Positions 34,514 through 42,778 of a DNA stretch of 64,000 bases are shown piece by piece. The DNA comes from Candidatus Poribacteria bacterium. Lineage in GTDB: Bacteria > Abyssobacteria > SURF-5. How positions within the stretch are numbered: the stretch's first letter is position 1; the number at the start of each line of letters is the position of its first letter. Both the position numbers and the translations under genes were made by a program. The notes under the pieces were generated by a model. The model saw nothing but the letters and a program-made list of their open reading frames with translations, had not been told where the DNA came from and did not search any database. Location: NCBI GenBank assembly GCA_016215705.1, contig JACRIR010000207.1, positions 1 through 64,000 on the forward strand, read 5' to 3'.

Positions 34514-35572
34514 ATGAAGAAAGCATTCGCGCTTGTGCTGACGAATCTTTTCATAGCCGTCGTTCCCTCGACACTTATGGCTTTTCACGATGGAGGCGTT
34601 GCATCCTGCAGCGGGTGCCACATAATTCACAATAGCCAGGACGGACAGATTGTGAACGTGGTCTCAGCAAGCGATAATCCTTACCTACTTCTTCGCGGCA
34701 CGCCAAGTGACACCTGCTTGATATGTCATGCCGACTACGGGCAGAAATCCAATGACGGGCAGACGCTCGGCCCCGGAGGCGACTTCTACTGGATGACGCG
34801 CGATGTTTCCTGGAATTCGCCCGACGAGCCCGGTACCGCTACCATATATGCCCGAGAACACGGCCACAACATCGACGCTCCCGGAAACGGAATAAGACCG
34901 GACCCCGTGCTGACCAGAGCGCCCGGCGGAGATTTCAATTCCCAGTACCTCGGATGCAACTCATGTCATGACCCGCACAGTAATACCAATTTCCGCCGGC
35001 TCTATGGAGTCGGCGCAACCGAAGCGAACTACCCGGGCGGCTACAGCTTCTCCCACCCTGCGCCGACTGCAATAGGCAGCCCGCATGAGACTCGGGTAAT
35101 GGCGCCCGGCGCAGAAAACATGGGCCAACATACCGCTTACATCAGCGGCATGAGCGATTGGTGCGCCAATTGCCATAAAGATATGCACTCCGGCCTGACG
35201 AACAGAATGGTCCACCCGGCCGATGTGACTCTCGGCGCCGAAATCTCCAATAACTACAATGCGTACGTGACAACAAGCAACAAAACCGGCGGCGGATACG
35301 CAATTGCTTATCTGCCGCTTGTTCCATTTGAGGACGCTGCCAACACCACGGTCAGCTCGAGCGGAACAAGGGCAACAAGCAAAATCATGTGCCTCACCTG
35401 CCACCGCGCTCATGCGTCTCCCTATCAAAAGGCATGTCGATGGGACATGGGACAGACCGACCTGGCGGCAAGTCAACCTGCGAACGAACCGTATCTGGCT
35501 CAGTACAAGGGCAACCCCCTGGACATGACCTCGCAGAAGGACCTGTGTAACAAGTGCCATGCGAAGGACTGA
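34514..35572 (+). CDS. Six-haem c-type cytochrome
   Basis: A 352-residue exported protein. The N-terminal signal peptide is KKAFALVLTNLFIAVVPSTLMA. Six C-x-x-C-H haem sites: CSGCH near 32, CLICH near 70, CNSCH near 150, CANCH near 218, CLTCH near 293 and CNKCH near 347. The wide spacing resembles doubled-CxxCH cytochromes. I chose the ATG after GGGGAG; an ATG 15 bases upstream would disturb the signal peptide and lacks a Shine-Dalgarno. Periplasmic or extracellular electron transfer is likely. No partner genes are adjacent. Confidence 0.88.
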   Translation: MKKAFALVLTNLFIAVVPSTLMAFHDGGVASCSGCHIIHNSQDGQIVNVVSASDNPYLLLRGTPSDTCLICHADYGQKSNDGQTLGPGGDFYWMTRDVSWNSPDEPGTATIYAREHGHNIDAPGNGIRPDPVLTRAPGGDFNSQYLGCNSCHDPHSNTNFRRLYGVGATEANYPGGYSFSHPAPTAIGSPHETRVMAPGAENMGQHTAYISGMSDWCANCHKDMHSGLTNRMVHPADVTLGAEISNNYNAYVTTSNKTGGGYAIAYLPLVPFEDAANTTVSSSGTRATSKIMCLTCHRAHASPYQKACRWDMGQTDLAASQPANEPYLAQYKGNPLDMTSQKDLCNKCHAKD

Positions 35573-35626
35573 CTCCTATCGGCTAAGAATCTATGCCGTG
35601 TTAAGATATCCGTGTGGCTCACCGTT

Positions 35627-35668
35627 GATCGCTTGAGTTTCCGTGTCGATTGCTTGAGTTTCCGTCGT
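35627..35668. repeat. Tandem 21-bp repeat
   Basis: Two copies (35627-35647, 35648-35668) of a unit containing GCTTGAGTTTCCGT, differing at one base. They lie between the cytochrome and TetR genes, a gap of about 290 bp with no other feature apart from promoter A. Confidence 0.6.
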
Positions 35669-35789
35669 GCTCCCCTGCGACATCCTGCATGAAAATTACG
35701 AGGGCGTGATTCATCGTGTCCGGCTCATCCTGTTTCGCTGTGGCTATGCCGCGCTATGGTCCCGGTACTTCAAAAAGAGTAAAAAAAGC

Positions 35790-35857
35790 TTGACGGCATG
35801 TCGGAGCTATGTTATAGTTTTGTGGGAAAATATAATATTGCTATGACAACACGGAGA
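35790..35857 (+). promoter_or_regulatory. Promoter A with AT-rich operator (TetR gene)
   Basis: TTGACG (35790-35795), 17-bp spacer, TATAGT (35813-35818), then an AT-rich element ending AAAATATAATATTGCTATGACA. It is similar in place and composition to promoters B-E in this window. It lies directly before the TetR gene, so autoregulation is plausible. Confidence 0.6.
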
Positions 35858-35862
35858 GGACA

Positions 35863-36537
35863 ATGGGTGCACGAAAAAGAAGAGAAGAGGAGAGACGGGC
35901 TCGATGGGAACAGATAGTCGAAGCAGCCCGAAAGGTGTTCTGTCAAAAGGGTTATCATCATGCAACTATCAGTGATATCGAGAAGGCCAGCCGGCTGACG
36001 AGTGGCGCAATCTTCTATTACTTCAAGGGGAAGGACGAGATTTACATTGCCGCTCTCATCAAGGGCTTGCAGGACCTTCGGGACGAATTCCGGCGCGCCG
36101 TAGGCGAGCCCGGTTTAAATCCCGAGCAACAGCTTATTAATGTCGTCAACAGCTTCTTCGAGAACTATCGAAAAGAGCCCGAGTTTTTCAAGATGGCTCA
36201 GTATTACTACTTCGCTTGGGAGAACGACAAGGGACTGCGACCGGAACTCATGGAGCAGGTCAATAAAGTCACACTTGAATCTGTCTATCTAATGTTCGAT
36301 ATCCTGAAAAAGGGGAATGAAGAAGGTTATTTCTCCGTGGACCCCGTCATCGGAGTGACCAGCGTGTGGATCTTGATTGCAAACTCGGTGCATCTCACCA
36401 AAGAAAACCCCCGCGCCGCTTTTATGGGCGTAACATGGGATTATATGAAAGCCGGCATTACGGACAGCATACTCGCTATCGTGCGGGGTGGCCTGGCAAG
36501 CAAAGAGAACAGTATCATCGCCCGACAGAAGGCTTGA
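35863..36537 (+). CDS. TetR-family transcriptional regulator
   Basis: 224 residues. The N-terminal HTH (ARKVFCQKGYHHATISDIEKASRLTSGAIFYYFKGKDEI) is a textbook TetR DNA-binding domain. The C-terminal ligand-binding domain is helical and lacks recognisable effector motifs. CGGAGAGGAC precedes the ATG. It may bind the operator-like element repeated at promoters A-E, including its own. Possible targets include the molybdoenzyme operon and the wHTH/ferredoxin gene. This is inference from position and repeat pattern only. Confidence 0.9.
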   Translation: MGARKRREEERRARWEQIVEAARKVFCQKGYHHATISDIEKASRLTSGAIFYYFKGKDEIYIAALIKGLQDLRDEFRRAVGEPGLNPEQQLINVVNSFFENYRKEPEFFKMAQYYYFAWENDKGLRPELMEQVNKVTLESVYLMFDILKKGNEEGYFSVDPVIGVTSVWILIANSVHLTKENPRAAFMGVTWDYMKAGITDSILAIVRGGLASKENSIIARQKA

Positions 36538-36605
36538 GGCAAGCCAGGGCAAATTCCCGATATTCGACGATGCACGGCCTGTTGCCCAAAAGATAATAGC
36601 TATTT

Positions 36606-36687
36606 GTCATTCTGAGCGAAGCGAAGAATCTCTGTTCACAAGCACAAATTCGCAGGAAAACCAGAGATTCCTTCTCGCTTCGCTCGG
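36606..36687. repeat. GTCATTCTGAGCGAAG inverted repeat
   Basis: A second full copy of the element at 21-127. The left arm is GTCATTCTGAGCGAAGCGAAG, the centre contains CACAAATTCGCAGGAAAACC, and the right arm has GAGATTCCTTCTCGCTTCGCTC. The rest of the gap to 36870 has no gene. Confidence 0.75.
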
Positions 36688-36870
36688 AAGACCGGGCGCA
36701 GGGTCGACCGTGTTTTGGGTAGACCCCCGGCGAGCGCTCACCTTCGTGTGTTTTAGGGCCGGCCTTCTGGAAGAAGGTGCGAGCACACTGCGTTTCCAGC
36801 GCCTATCCGATTTCGTGGTTGCATCGGTCGTTGACTCGCAATAATCCACGCAGCGAAGTCGAACCGTACC

Positions 36871-36920
36871 TTGACACGGTTACGATGTCATGTTATAATA
36901 ATATCATTATAAAACATAGT
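36871..36920 (+). promoter_or_regulatory. Promoter B with TGTTATAAT operator
   Basis: TTGACA (36871-36876), 17 bp, TATAAT (36894-36899). The inverted repeat TGTTATAAT ... ATTATAAAACA overlaps the -10 and start region and recurs at promoter E. The transcript would run through a family A palindrome into the 37061 gene. Confidence 0.7.
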
Positions 36921-36985
36921 GATACTCTAATGCTGAACGGCAGGTTACATGGTGCTCGGGGTTGATAGTAATAAAGAAACAGGTC

Positions 36986-37024
36986 TTAGTTCGGGACACG
37001 ATGCCGCATCGTGTCCCCGAATTA
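36986..37024. repeat. GGGGACAC palindrome in the 5' leader
   Basis: TTAGTTCGGGACACG and CGTGTCCCCGAATTAA around ATGCCGCAT, with one G missing from the left arm. It sits between promoter B and the 37061 start, so it would be a hairpin in the mRNA leader. Confidence 0.8.
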
Positions 37025-37060
37025 AGGGGAACAATAGTCAGTTTCCTTAGGAGGCTCGTC

Positions 37061-38113
37061 ATGAGTGAGAACGTTTACGCCAGGCTTCGTGAATACCTCG
37101 ACAAGATGCCGAACGGATATCCCGCAACCGACAGCGGAGTGGAAATTCGCATACTTAAGAAACTGTTTTCGCCGGAGGACGCCGAGTTCGTGATGAAACT
37201 GACCCAACACCCGGAGTCGGCTCGCGAAATTGCCAAACGGCTTGGGATAAACGAATCCAAGACGACAGAGAAGCTGGAGAACTTGACGAGACGAGGTCTC
37301 ATCTTCAGGCTGCGAAAGGGAAAGAGTGTTCGATACAACACCGTTCAATTCCTCAGCGGCATCTTCGATTTCCAACTGCCCCATATGGACCGCGAATACG
37401 CTGAAATGATAGAAGAGTACATGCCTTCTGTCGCCAGGTCCTTGATGCCTCTCAAGACCAAGCAGGCCCGCGTTGTTCCCGTCGGCTCTGCCATCGATGC
37501 CGCCCCCGAAGTCGCAACATACAATCGCGTGCGTGAACTCGTCAAGAATCACGACCTCATCGCGGTGGCGCATTGCCGCTGCCGCAGGGAACAAGGGCTC
37601 TTGGGTCACAACTGTGATCGCCCGAGCGAGACATGCTTCTTCTTCGGAGTATGGGCGCAATACTATATCGATACCGGCATGGGCCGAGAGCTATCCAAGG
37701 ACGAAGCCATGAAACTGTTCGCCATGGCAGAGGAATCGAAGCTCGTGCTCTGTGCCAGCAATACGCAGGAACTAATGTTTATCTGTTCGTGCTGTCCATG
37801 CTGCTGCGTCGCATTCAAATTGCTCAAGCTTACGGAGAATCCGGGCGACCTTGTCCTCTCATATTACAGGGCTGCCATAAATCCTGACGTGTGCACCGCT
37901 TGCGGCGCGTGCCTCGAACGTTGTCAGATCAACGCGATTGCCGAAAAGGACGGAGTCATGGAAGTGCTGCCTGCGCGATGCATAGGTTGCGGGCTGTGCG
38001 TCTCGGCGTGTCCGACCGACGCAATCAAGCTCGAAGAAAAACGTAGACCTGCTCCCCCTGCGACGATGGGGGAATGGCACAAGAGGCTTTCGGATGAACG
38101 CGGAGTGAGTTGA
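37061..38113 (+). CDS. Winged-helix / 4Fe-4S ferredoxin protein
   Basis: 350 residues. Residues 30-100 form an ArsR/MarR-like winged helix (PESAREIAKRLGINESKT, LENLTRRGLIFRLRKGKSVRY). The middle part has cysteine clusters HCRCRREQG, NCDRPSETC and CSCCPCCC. The C-terminus is a 2[4Fe-4S] ferredoxin (CTACGACLERCQ and CIGCGLCVSACP). The mix suggests a redox-sensing regulator or a DNA-binding electron-transfer protein. I chose the ATG after TTAGGAGGCTCGTC over a longer ORF beginning inside the palindrome. Promoter B drives it. Confidence 0.82.
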   Translation: MSENVYARLREYLDKMPNGYPATDSGVEIRILKKLFSPEDAEFVMKLTQHPESAREIAKRLGINESKTTEKLENLTRRGLIFRLRKGKSVRYNTVQFLSGIFDFQLPHMDREYAEMIEEYMPSVARSLMPLKTKQARVVPVGSAIDAAPEVATYNRVRELVKNHDLIAVAHCRCRREQGLLGHNCDRPSETCFFFGVWAQYYIDTGMGRELSKDEAMKLFAMAEESKLVLCASNTQELMFICSCCPCCCVAFKLLKLTENPGDLVLSYYRAAINPDVCTACGACLERCQINAIAEKDGVMEVLPARCIGCGLCVSACPTDAIKLEEKRRPAPPATMGEWHKRLSDERGVS

Positions 38114-38246
38114 ATGGTCCATCCGTCCACAGGGAAAGCGGCAATCATGAGTGTTCGCAGAGGGGTGTGCCTTTCTTTCATAAGTAATCTGCCAGAGACG
38201 AGTTAGCCGTTCCGCAGGAAAAAATAAAATATCCACAGAATAGCCC

Positions 38247-38303
38247 TTGACAGAGTGAAGGACTTCATGATATAATAACGATATAATAAAATATAGTATC
38301 ACT
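38247..38303 (+). promoter_or_regulatory. Promoter C with ATATAATAAAATATA operator
   Basis: TTGACA (38247-38252), 18 bp, TATAAT (38271-38276), then GATATAATAAAATATAG and TATCACTATG. About 25 bp are nearly identical to promoter D at 48761-48790. The start codon of the small gene lies at the end of the element. Confidence 0.7.
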
Positions 38304-38471
38304 ATGAAACCAAATCTTGACAGCTATTTGAAAGACACGCGGCGGATGTCTGATGAAGGTATCGCGGAAAGCATGGTAAAGACCATGCCGAAGCGAGAGT
38401 TCAAGAATGCCATAGAGAATATGGGCAAATACCGAATTCCGCTGCAGAAAGTAGTAGACCCGAAACCTTAG
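38304..38471 (+). CDS. Small 55-residue protein
   Basis: Encodes MKPNLDSYLKDTRRMS through IPLQKVVDPKP; charged, no membrane segment, no family recognised. The ATG lies about 20 nt after the expected transcription start, and the leader contains no Shine-Dalgarno, so translation may be nearly leaderless or weak. Support comes from the strong promoter directly upstream, the operator shared with promoters A-E, and a large hairpin 35 bp after the stop. Promoter D has an ATG in the same place but only 8 codons follow. Confidence 0.5.
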   Translation: MKPNLDSYLKDTRRMSDEGIAESMVKTMPKREFKNAIENMGKYRIPLQKVVDPKP

Positions 38472-38506
38472 TTCTGGCTGTCCATTCAACAGGACTCCCA
38501 GCAAGT

Positions 38507-38615
38507 GCAAGGCGCAGGGGGAAAAGGCGTGAAGGCTTTCAGCACGACGGCTTCATTCATGTTCGCAGGTTAGTTTGCTGAGCCTTTCGACCGACCGATT
38601 CCCCCTGCGCTTTGC
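38507..38615. other. Long imperfect hairpin after the small gene
   Basis: Arms GCAAGGCGCAGGGGGAA (38507-38523) and TTCCCCCTGCGCTTTGC (38599-38615) differ at one base. A second inner pairing of GAAGGCTTTCAGC with GCTGAGCCTTTC extends it. It could be a terminator, a small RNA or a miniature mobile element. The rest of the gap to 38725 has nothing evident. Confidence 0.5.
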
Positions 38616-38725
38616 CTATTGGCGCCTTCGCCCTCGTCAAACTCAAAGATGTTGAGATGTTTCATTTGTGTCCAGTTCATTCCGCGGCGGCCTGCCCGAT
38701 TATAGCCGTTAGATAGGGAGCATGG

Positions 38726-39457
38726 ATGCGATACGCAATCATATGTGATGTTCATTCCAACCTTGAGGCTTTGGAGACAGTGCTCGCAGAAATAAAAAGG
38801 CAGAGAGCTGACAAAATCGTGCATCTCGGGGATATTGTGGGCTACAACGCGAACCCCAACGAGTGCATCGAGATTTTCATGGAAGAGAACATCACTTCAA
38901 TAATGGGGAACCATGATGCGGCCGCTTGCGGCCTGGATGATCCCTTATGGTTCAATCCTGTCGCGAAGGGGGCGGCGATCTGGACACGCGCCAACCTAGA
39001 CGCGAAGAAGAGAGATTACCTGCGAGGTCTTCCGGAGAAACTGGCGCTTGACAATACTCTCCTGCTTTCCCATGGGTCCCCTGAAAACCGTGACGACTAT
39101 GTCATCGATTGGATAGATGCGATGCGTCAGTTCGCCGTCATGGAGAAGATGTTAGTGAACATTTGCTTCCTCGGACACAGCCATCTTCCTGCGTTGTTCG
39201 CGCACCGCGGCCTGAACCATAACCTCGACAGATACGGCAAACACACCCTTGACGCCAATAATCGATATCTGGTGAATTTCGGAGGCCTGGGGCAGCCTCG
39301 CGACGGTGATCCGCGCACCTGCTTCGGCGTCTTCGATTCCGAACAGATGACGGTCGAATTTTTCAGGCTCAAATACGACGTCCTCAAATGTGCAAAGAAG
39401 GTCAAGAAGGCGGGTCTTGACGGGTCTCTGGCCGACAGACTGATCGAGGGTGTTTGA
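38726..39457 (+). CDS. Metallophosphoesterase (YfcE/MJ0936-like)
   Basis: 243 residues of the calcineurin-like fold: AIICDVHSNLEAL near residue 4 (D-x-H), IVHLGDIVGYN near 31 (GD), TSIMGNHDAA near 61 (GNHD), LLSHGSP near 114, and FLGHSHLPALF near 150 (GHSH). Together these build the two-metal site. Members hydrolyse small phosphodiesters or phosphoproteins. GATAGGGAG precedes the ATG; an ATG four bases upstream is out of frame. It starts the catabolic block but probably has a separate role. Confidence 0.9.
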   Translation: MRYAIICDVHSNLEALETVLAEIKRQRADKIVHLGDIVGYNANPNECIEIFMEENITSIMGNHDAAACGLDDPLWFNPVAKGAAIWTRANLDAKKRDYLRGLPEKLALDNTLLLSHGSPENRDDYVIDWIDAMRQFAVMEKMLVNICFLGHSHLPALFAHRGLNHNLDRYGKHTLDANNRYLVNFGGLGQPRDGDPRTCFGVFDSEQMTVEFFRLKYDVLKCAKKVKKAGLDGSLADRLIEGV

Positions 39458-39499
39458 TCGCGCCTCACTTCCGTTCTCTTTGTGTTGGAGGATAGTAGA

Positions 39500-39862
39500 G
39501 TGACCAAGGCATCTATGGAATGCTCAGCGGGCATTTCAAATCCGTCTATCGAGGACTGGAAGAAACGGGGGAAGCCCGTTCTGGGCTATATCTGCGCCTA
39601 CATTCCCCGCGAGCTCATTCACGCGGGCGGAATTCTGCCTTACAGGATCGGGGCAAGAGGCTGCGCCACAACGACTCAGGCCGATGCGTGGATGGCTTCG
39701 CTCACTTGTTCCTTCAGCCGGTCTTGCCTTGAACTTGCCCTCAGAGGGGAATATTCGTTCCTTGACGGTCTCATCTCCATGAACACCTGCGAGTGTATGC
39801 GCAGGATGTGCGACAACACTCAGGGAAATAATGCGCCTCAATATCATGAGGACATCAACTGA
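39500..39862 (+). CDS. HgdB/BcrC-like dehydratase N-terminal fragment
   Basis: 120 residues matching the N-terminal domain of the 2-hydroxyacyl-CoA dehydratase D-component / benzoyl-CoA reductase family: SIEDWKKRGKPVLGYICAYIPRELIHAGGILPYR, TTTQADAWMASLTCSFSRSCLELALRG and FLDGLISMNTCECMRRMCD. Three of the usual cluster-ligand cysteines seem present. The family is normally about 350-430 residues, so this is truncated. It ends 28 bp before the OYE gene. The GTG start has GGAGG 8 bases upstream. It may be a remnant or a stand-alone half protein. Confidence 0.7.
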   Translation: MTKASMECSAGISNPSIEDWKKRGKPVLGYICAYIPRELIHAGGILPYRIGARGCATTTQADAWMASLTCSFSRSCLELALRGEYSFLDGLISMNTCECMRRMCDNTQGNNAPQYHEDIN

Positions 39863-39890
39863 ACAAATAACATAGGTGACAGGGGGGATC

Positions 39891-41873
39891 ATGCCGGAAC
39901 TCGCACATCTCTTCTCACCGATTACCATCGGTAAGGTAACGATCCGCAACCGCATCTTCGCGTCCGCTCATATCCTGAATTATGCAGAGAACGGGCTTCC
40001 GTCTGAGCGGCACGCCCGGTACTACGAGGCCCGCGCGAAGGGAGGAATCGGCCTCATCATACAAGAGGGCACGGTCGTCTCGCCTCGCTCCGAATTCCAT
40101 TCTGTGATCTCACACGGCTTCAAGGACGAAATCATACCCGGCCTCCGAAGAATCAGTGAGGCCGTCCATTCGCATGGCGCAAAGCTTCTCCTGCAGTTGG
40201 CCCACGGCGGCGCGGTCGCGTCCTCATATTTCGTCGGGGGAAACATGGAGGGGTGCTCGCCGGTGCCTACTCCCGCCATTGGTGAAATACCACGTGTCAT
40301 GGATGATGAGGCTATCAGTAAGTCGGTGCAAGATCATGTTGATACCGCTCTGAGGGCAAAGGAGGCAAGCTACGACGGCGTCGAACTCCATTTCGGACAC
40401 GGCTATCTGCAGCAGCAGTTCCTTTCCCCTTATTACAATATTCGCACAGACGCCTTCGGCGGCAGTCTCGAAAACCGCATGCGCTTCGGAATGCGCATCA
40501 TCGATGCGGTCAGGAAGGCAGTTGGCGATGATTTTATCGTCGGGGTGCGCACATCGGCCGAGGAACTCATCCCCGAGGGATATACCATGGAGTTAGCAAA
40601 GCAGTTTATCCCCCTCTGGGTTAAGACTGGAAAGATAGACTTCTTCAATGTTTCAGTCGCGAATTCGACCACGATGGCTTTTGCGATACCTCCGATGATG
40701 ATCCCTCCGCGGCCCTTTGTATTCTGCGCCGCCGAGATCAAACAGCTTGTCGACGTTCCGGTCTTTACGGCGATACGTATCAATGACCCCGTTATCGCCA
40801 ACGACATCATCAAGAACAACGAAGCGGACATGGTCGCCATGACAAGAGCGACCATCTGCGATCCGGAATTGCCCAACAAGGCGAAGGAAGGGCGCCTCGA
40901 CGATATACGGCTTTGTATCGCCTGCAATGAGGGTTGCTGGGAACGGTGGGCGCGCAACGCGCCGATCACCTGCATGCAGAATCCCGAAACAGGCCATGAG
41001 GGAGTGTTTAAGATTGTGCCCGCCCCGAAGAAAAAGAAGGTTTTGGTCATCGGCGGCGGGTGCGCCGGAATGGAGGCCGCCATCGTTGCCAAGCAAAGAG
41101 GTCATGATGTGGTTCTTTACGAGAAATCCGTAGAACTCGGAGGCGCGATTCTGATCGCCGCAAAAGCCCCAAGCCGGCAGGAACTCGGCCAGGCTGTCCG
41201 CTTCTTGAAGCATGAGGTGGAGAGGCTCGGAGTCGAGGTGCGCCTGAATCAAGAGGCGACTTCCTCCGCAGTGCTCAAGGAAAGGCCGGATGCGGTAATC
41301 GTCGCAACCGGCGCCACAACGATCACGGACCCGAGACCGGATGTCGTCGGCCCCGGCTCCGCCATTGATATCCAGCCGGGAGCACATGCAGTCACGGCGG
41401 AGGATGTGCTCGAGGGAAAGGCGCAGACAGGACAGCGTGTGGTTATTGCAGACCAGCAGAACTATATGAAAGGACTCGTCACAGCAGAGTTCCTTGCCGA
41501 TAAGGGCAAAGAAGTTACGATTATCATGCCGTTGCCGCTCCGATATCTGGCAGCCAATCCATATGACATGGACGCCTCCACCCATGCGATCCAGATTCTG
41601 AACCTCAAGACAAGAAACGTGAAGCGGATCAGCGATTGCAAGGTGAAGAAAGTCAGTCCCGGCAAGGTGGTTATCGAGGACGTATTCACCCAAACGCGAC
41701 AGGAGCTCGATGCGGACACTCTCGTGCTTTCGTACTGGCGTAAGTCCGAGATCAAACTTTACGAAGAGCTCCGCGATAAAGTCAAGGAACTCTATCTGAC
41801 CGGCGACGCCCTGTCCCCGCGCCGTCTCATCGAAGCAATCCACGAAAGCTACAAGATCGCAATGAACGTTTAG
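39891..41873 (+). CDS. OYE-family enoate/dienoyl-CoA reductase-like flavoprotein
   Basis: 660 residues. The N-terminal FMN-binding TIM-barrel (1-350) has ELAHLFSPITIGKVTIRNRIF and GHGYLQQQFLSPYYN. The [4Fe-4S] site is CIACNEGCWERWARNAPITC near 345. The C-terminal FAD/NAD(P) domain has VLVIGGGCAGMEAAIVAKQRG near 385. This is the 2,4-dienoyl-CoA reductase / 2-enoate reductase / BaiCD architecture. It reduces activated C=C bonds with NAD(P)H or other donors. A paralogue lies after the racemase-like gene. ATG after GGGGGGATC. The exact substrate is not predictable. Confidence 0.9.
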   Translation: MPELAHLFSPITIGKVTIRNRIFASAHILNYAENGLPSERHARYYEARAKGGIGLIIQEGTVVSPRSEFHSVISHGFKDEIIPGLRRISEAVHSHGAKLLLQLAHGGAVASSYFVGGNMEGCSPVPTPAIGEIPRVMDDEAISKSVQDHVDTALRAKEASYDGVELHFGHGYLQQQFLSPYYNIRTDAFGGSLENRMRFGMRIIDAVRKAVGDDFIVGVRTSAEELIPEGYTMELAKQFIPLWVKTGKIDFFNVSVANSTTMAFAIPPMMIPPRPFVFCAAEIKQLVDVPVFTAIRINDPVIANDIIKNNEADMVAMTRATICDPELPNKAKEGRLDDIRLCIACNEGCWERWARNAPITCMQNPETGHEGVFKIVPAPKKKKVLVIGGGCAGMEAAIVAKQRGHDVVLYEKSVELGGAILIAAKAPSRQELGQAVRFLKHEVERLGVEVRLNQEATSSAVLKERPDAVIVATGATTITDPRPDVVGPGSAIDIQPGAHAVTAEDVLEGKAQTGQRVVIADQQNYMKGLVTAEFLADKGKEVTIIMPLPLRYLAANPYDMDASTHAIQILNLKTRNVKRISDCKVKKVSPGKVVIEDVFTQTRQELDADTLVLSYWRKSEIKLYEELRDKVKELYLTGDALSPRRLIEAIHESYKIAMNV

Positions 41874-41894
41874 GCCAGACGAAAGGAGGATTTT

Positions 41895-42740
41895 ATGGGA
41901 ATGAAAATCTGGTGGCAGAACATCTTCCCGCCGCAGGAACAGATGGAAAAGGAAATAGACCTGAAAACCCCAGTCAGCGTGGAGCATGCCAGGCAAAAGC
42001 TTCTCGAAAACTTGAAGAGGGTTAGCAGGCCGGACACGCAAGTGGACGTCTATGACCTTAAGCATTCCGCGTACATGATAGAGACTCCATATCTGGAGAT
42101 GCTCAATAACGTGTGGTTGATCGAAGGGGTTATCGAAGCCGAAAAACAGGGATACGACGCCGCAATAATCGGATGCGCGAATGACCCGGCCCTTCAGCAG
42201 GCCCGGCAGGCGGTTAATATCCCGGTGGTGGCGCCGACAGAGGCGGCGACGCTTCTCGCCTGCACACTGGGCAGCCGGTTCGGCATGATCACCGTGATGG
42301 ATGAGCTCATCGCATTCTGTGATCGCAATATTCGTAACTACGGACTGGAAGCCCGTCTCGCGCGGCCGGTCCGGGTTTTTCAGATGGGCGAGAACTGGGT
42401 GAGTTTCTTGTTCGAGATGATGATCAATCCGCAAATCATCCAGCCTCAGTTTGATGAGTTGTGCCGCGCCTGCGTAGCAGATGGGGCGGAGGTTATATTG
42501 CCCGAGTGCTGTGCGCTCAGCCCCGCCGTAACAATGCTGGGTTATCACGAGGTGCCCGGCACAGGCGTGCCTATTCTGGACGTTACCCACGCGGCGGTGA
42601 AAATGGCCGAGACGCTCGTAGACCTCAAGCGTTCGATAGGACTCGGAAAGGCCATGCGAGGTATTTATAAATCCGTGGCGCCGGAAGTGCGAGACGCAAT
42701 GCGGTCCCTCGCCGTGCCTGCTGCCGCAGCCGTCTTTTGA
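41895..42740 (+). CDS. Asp/Glu racemase-superfamily protein
   Basis: 281 residues of the Asp/Glu/hydantoin racemase fold. The two catalytic cysteines are likely in AAIIGCANDPALQQ near residue 98 and VILPECCALSP near 205. GSRFGMITVMDE near 136 is also typical. Members include racemases, maleate isomerase and arylmalonate decarboxylase. Its place between two enoate-reductase-like genes makes a double-bond isomerase or decarboxylase of an unsaturated acid more attractive than an amino-acid racemase; that is inference. Strong AAAGGAGG Shine-Dalgarno. Confidence 0.75.
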   Translation: MGMKIWWQNIFPPQEQMEKEIDLKTPVSVEHARQKLLENLKRVSRPDTQVDVYDLKHSAYMIETPYLEMLNNVWLIEGVIEAEKQGYDAAIIGCANDPALQQARQAVNIPVVAPTEAATLLACTLGSRFGMITVMDELIAFCDRNIRNYGLEARLARPVRVFQMGENWVSFLFEMMINPQIIQPQFDELCRACVADGAEVILPECCALSPAVTMLGYHEVPGTGVPILDVTHAAVKMAETLVDLKRSIGLGKAMRGIYKSVAPEVRDAMRSLAVPAAAAVF

Positions 42741-42778
42741 ATTACTGGAACCTGTCTGAAATTAGTAGGGAGACGGTT

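Noticed and set aside
39860-39900. Sec codon in the HgdB fragment
   Set aside because: The sequence after the TGA does not continue the family and no hairpin follows; a simple stop is more likely.
40653-42590. 645-residue minus-strand ORF under OYE and racemase genes
   Set aside because: Antisense shadow of two clear genes; the translation is His/Arg-rich without motifs.
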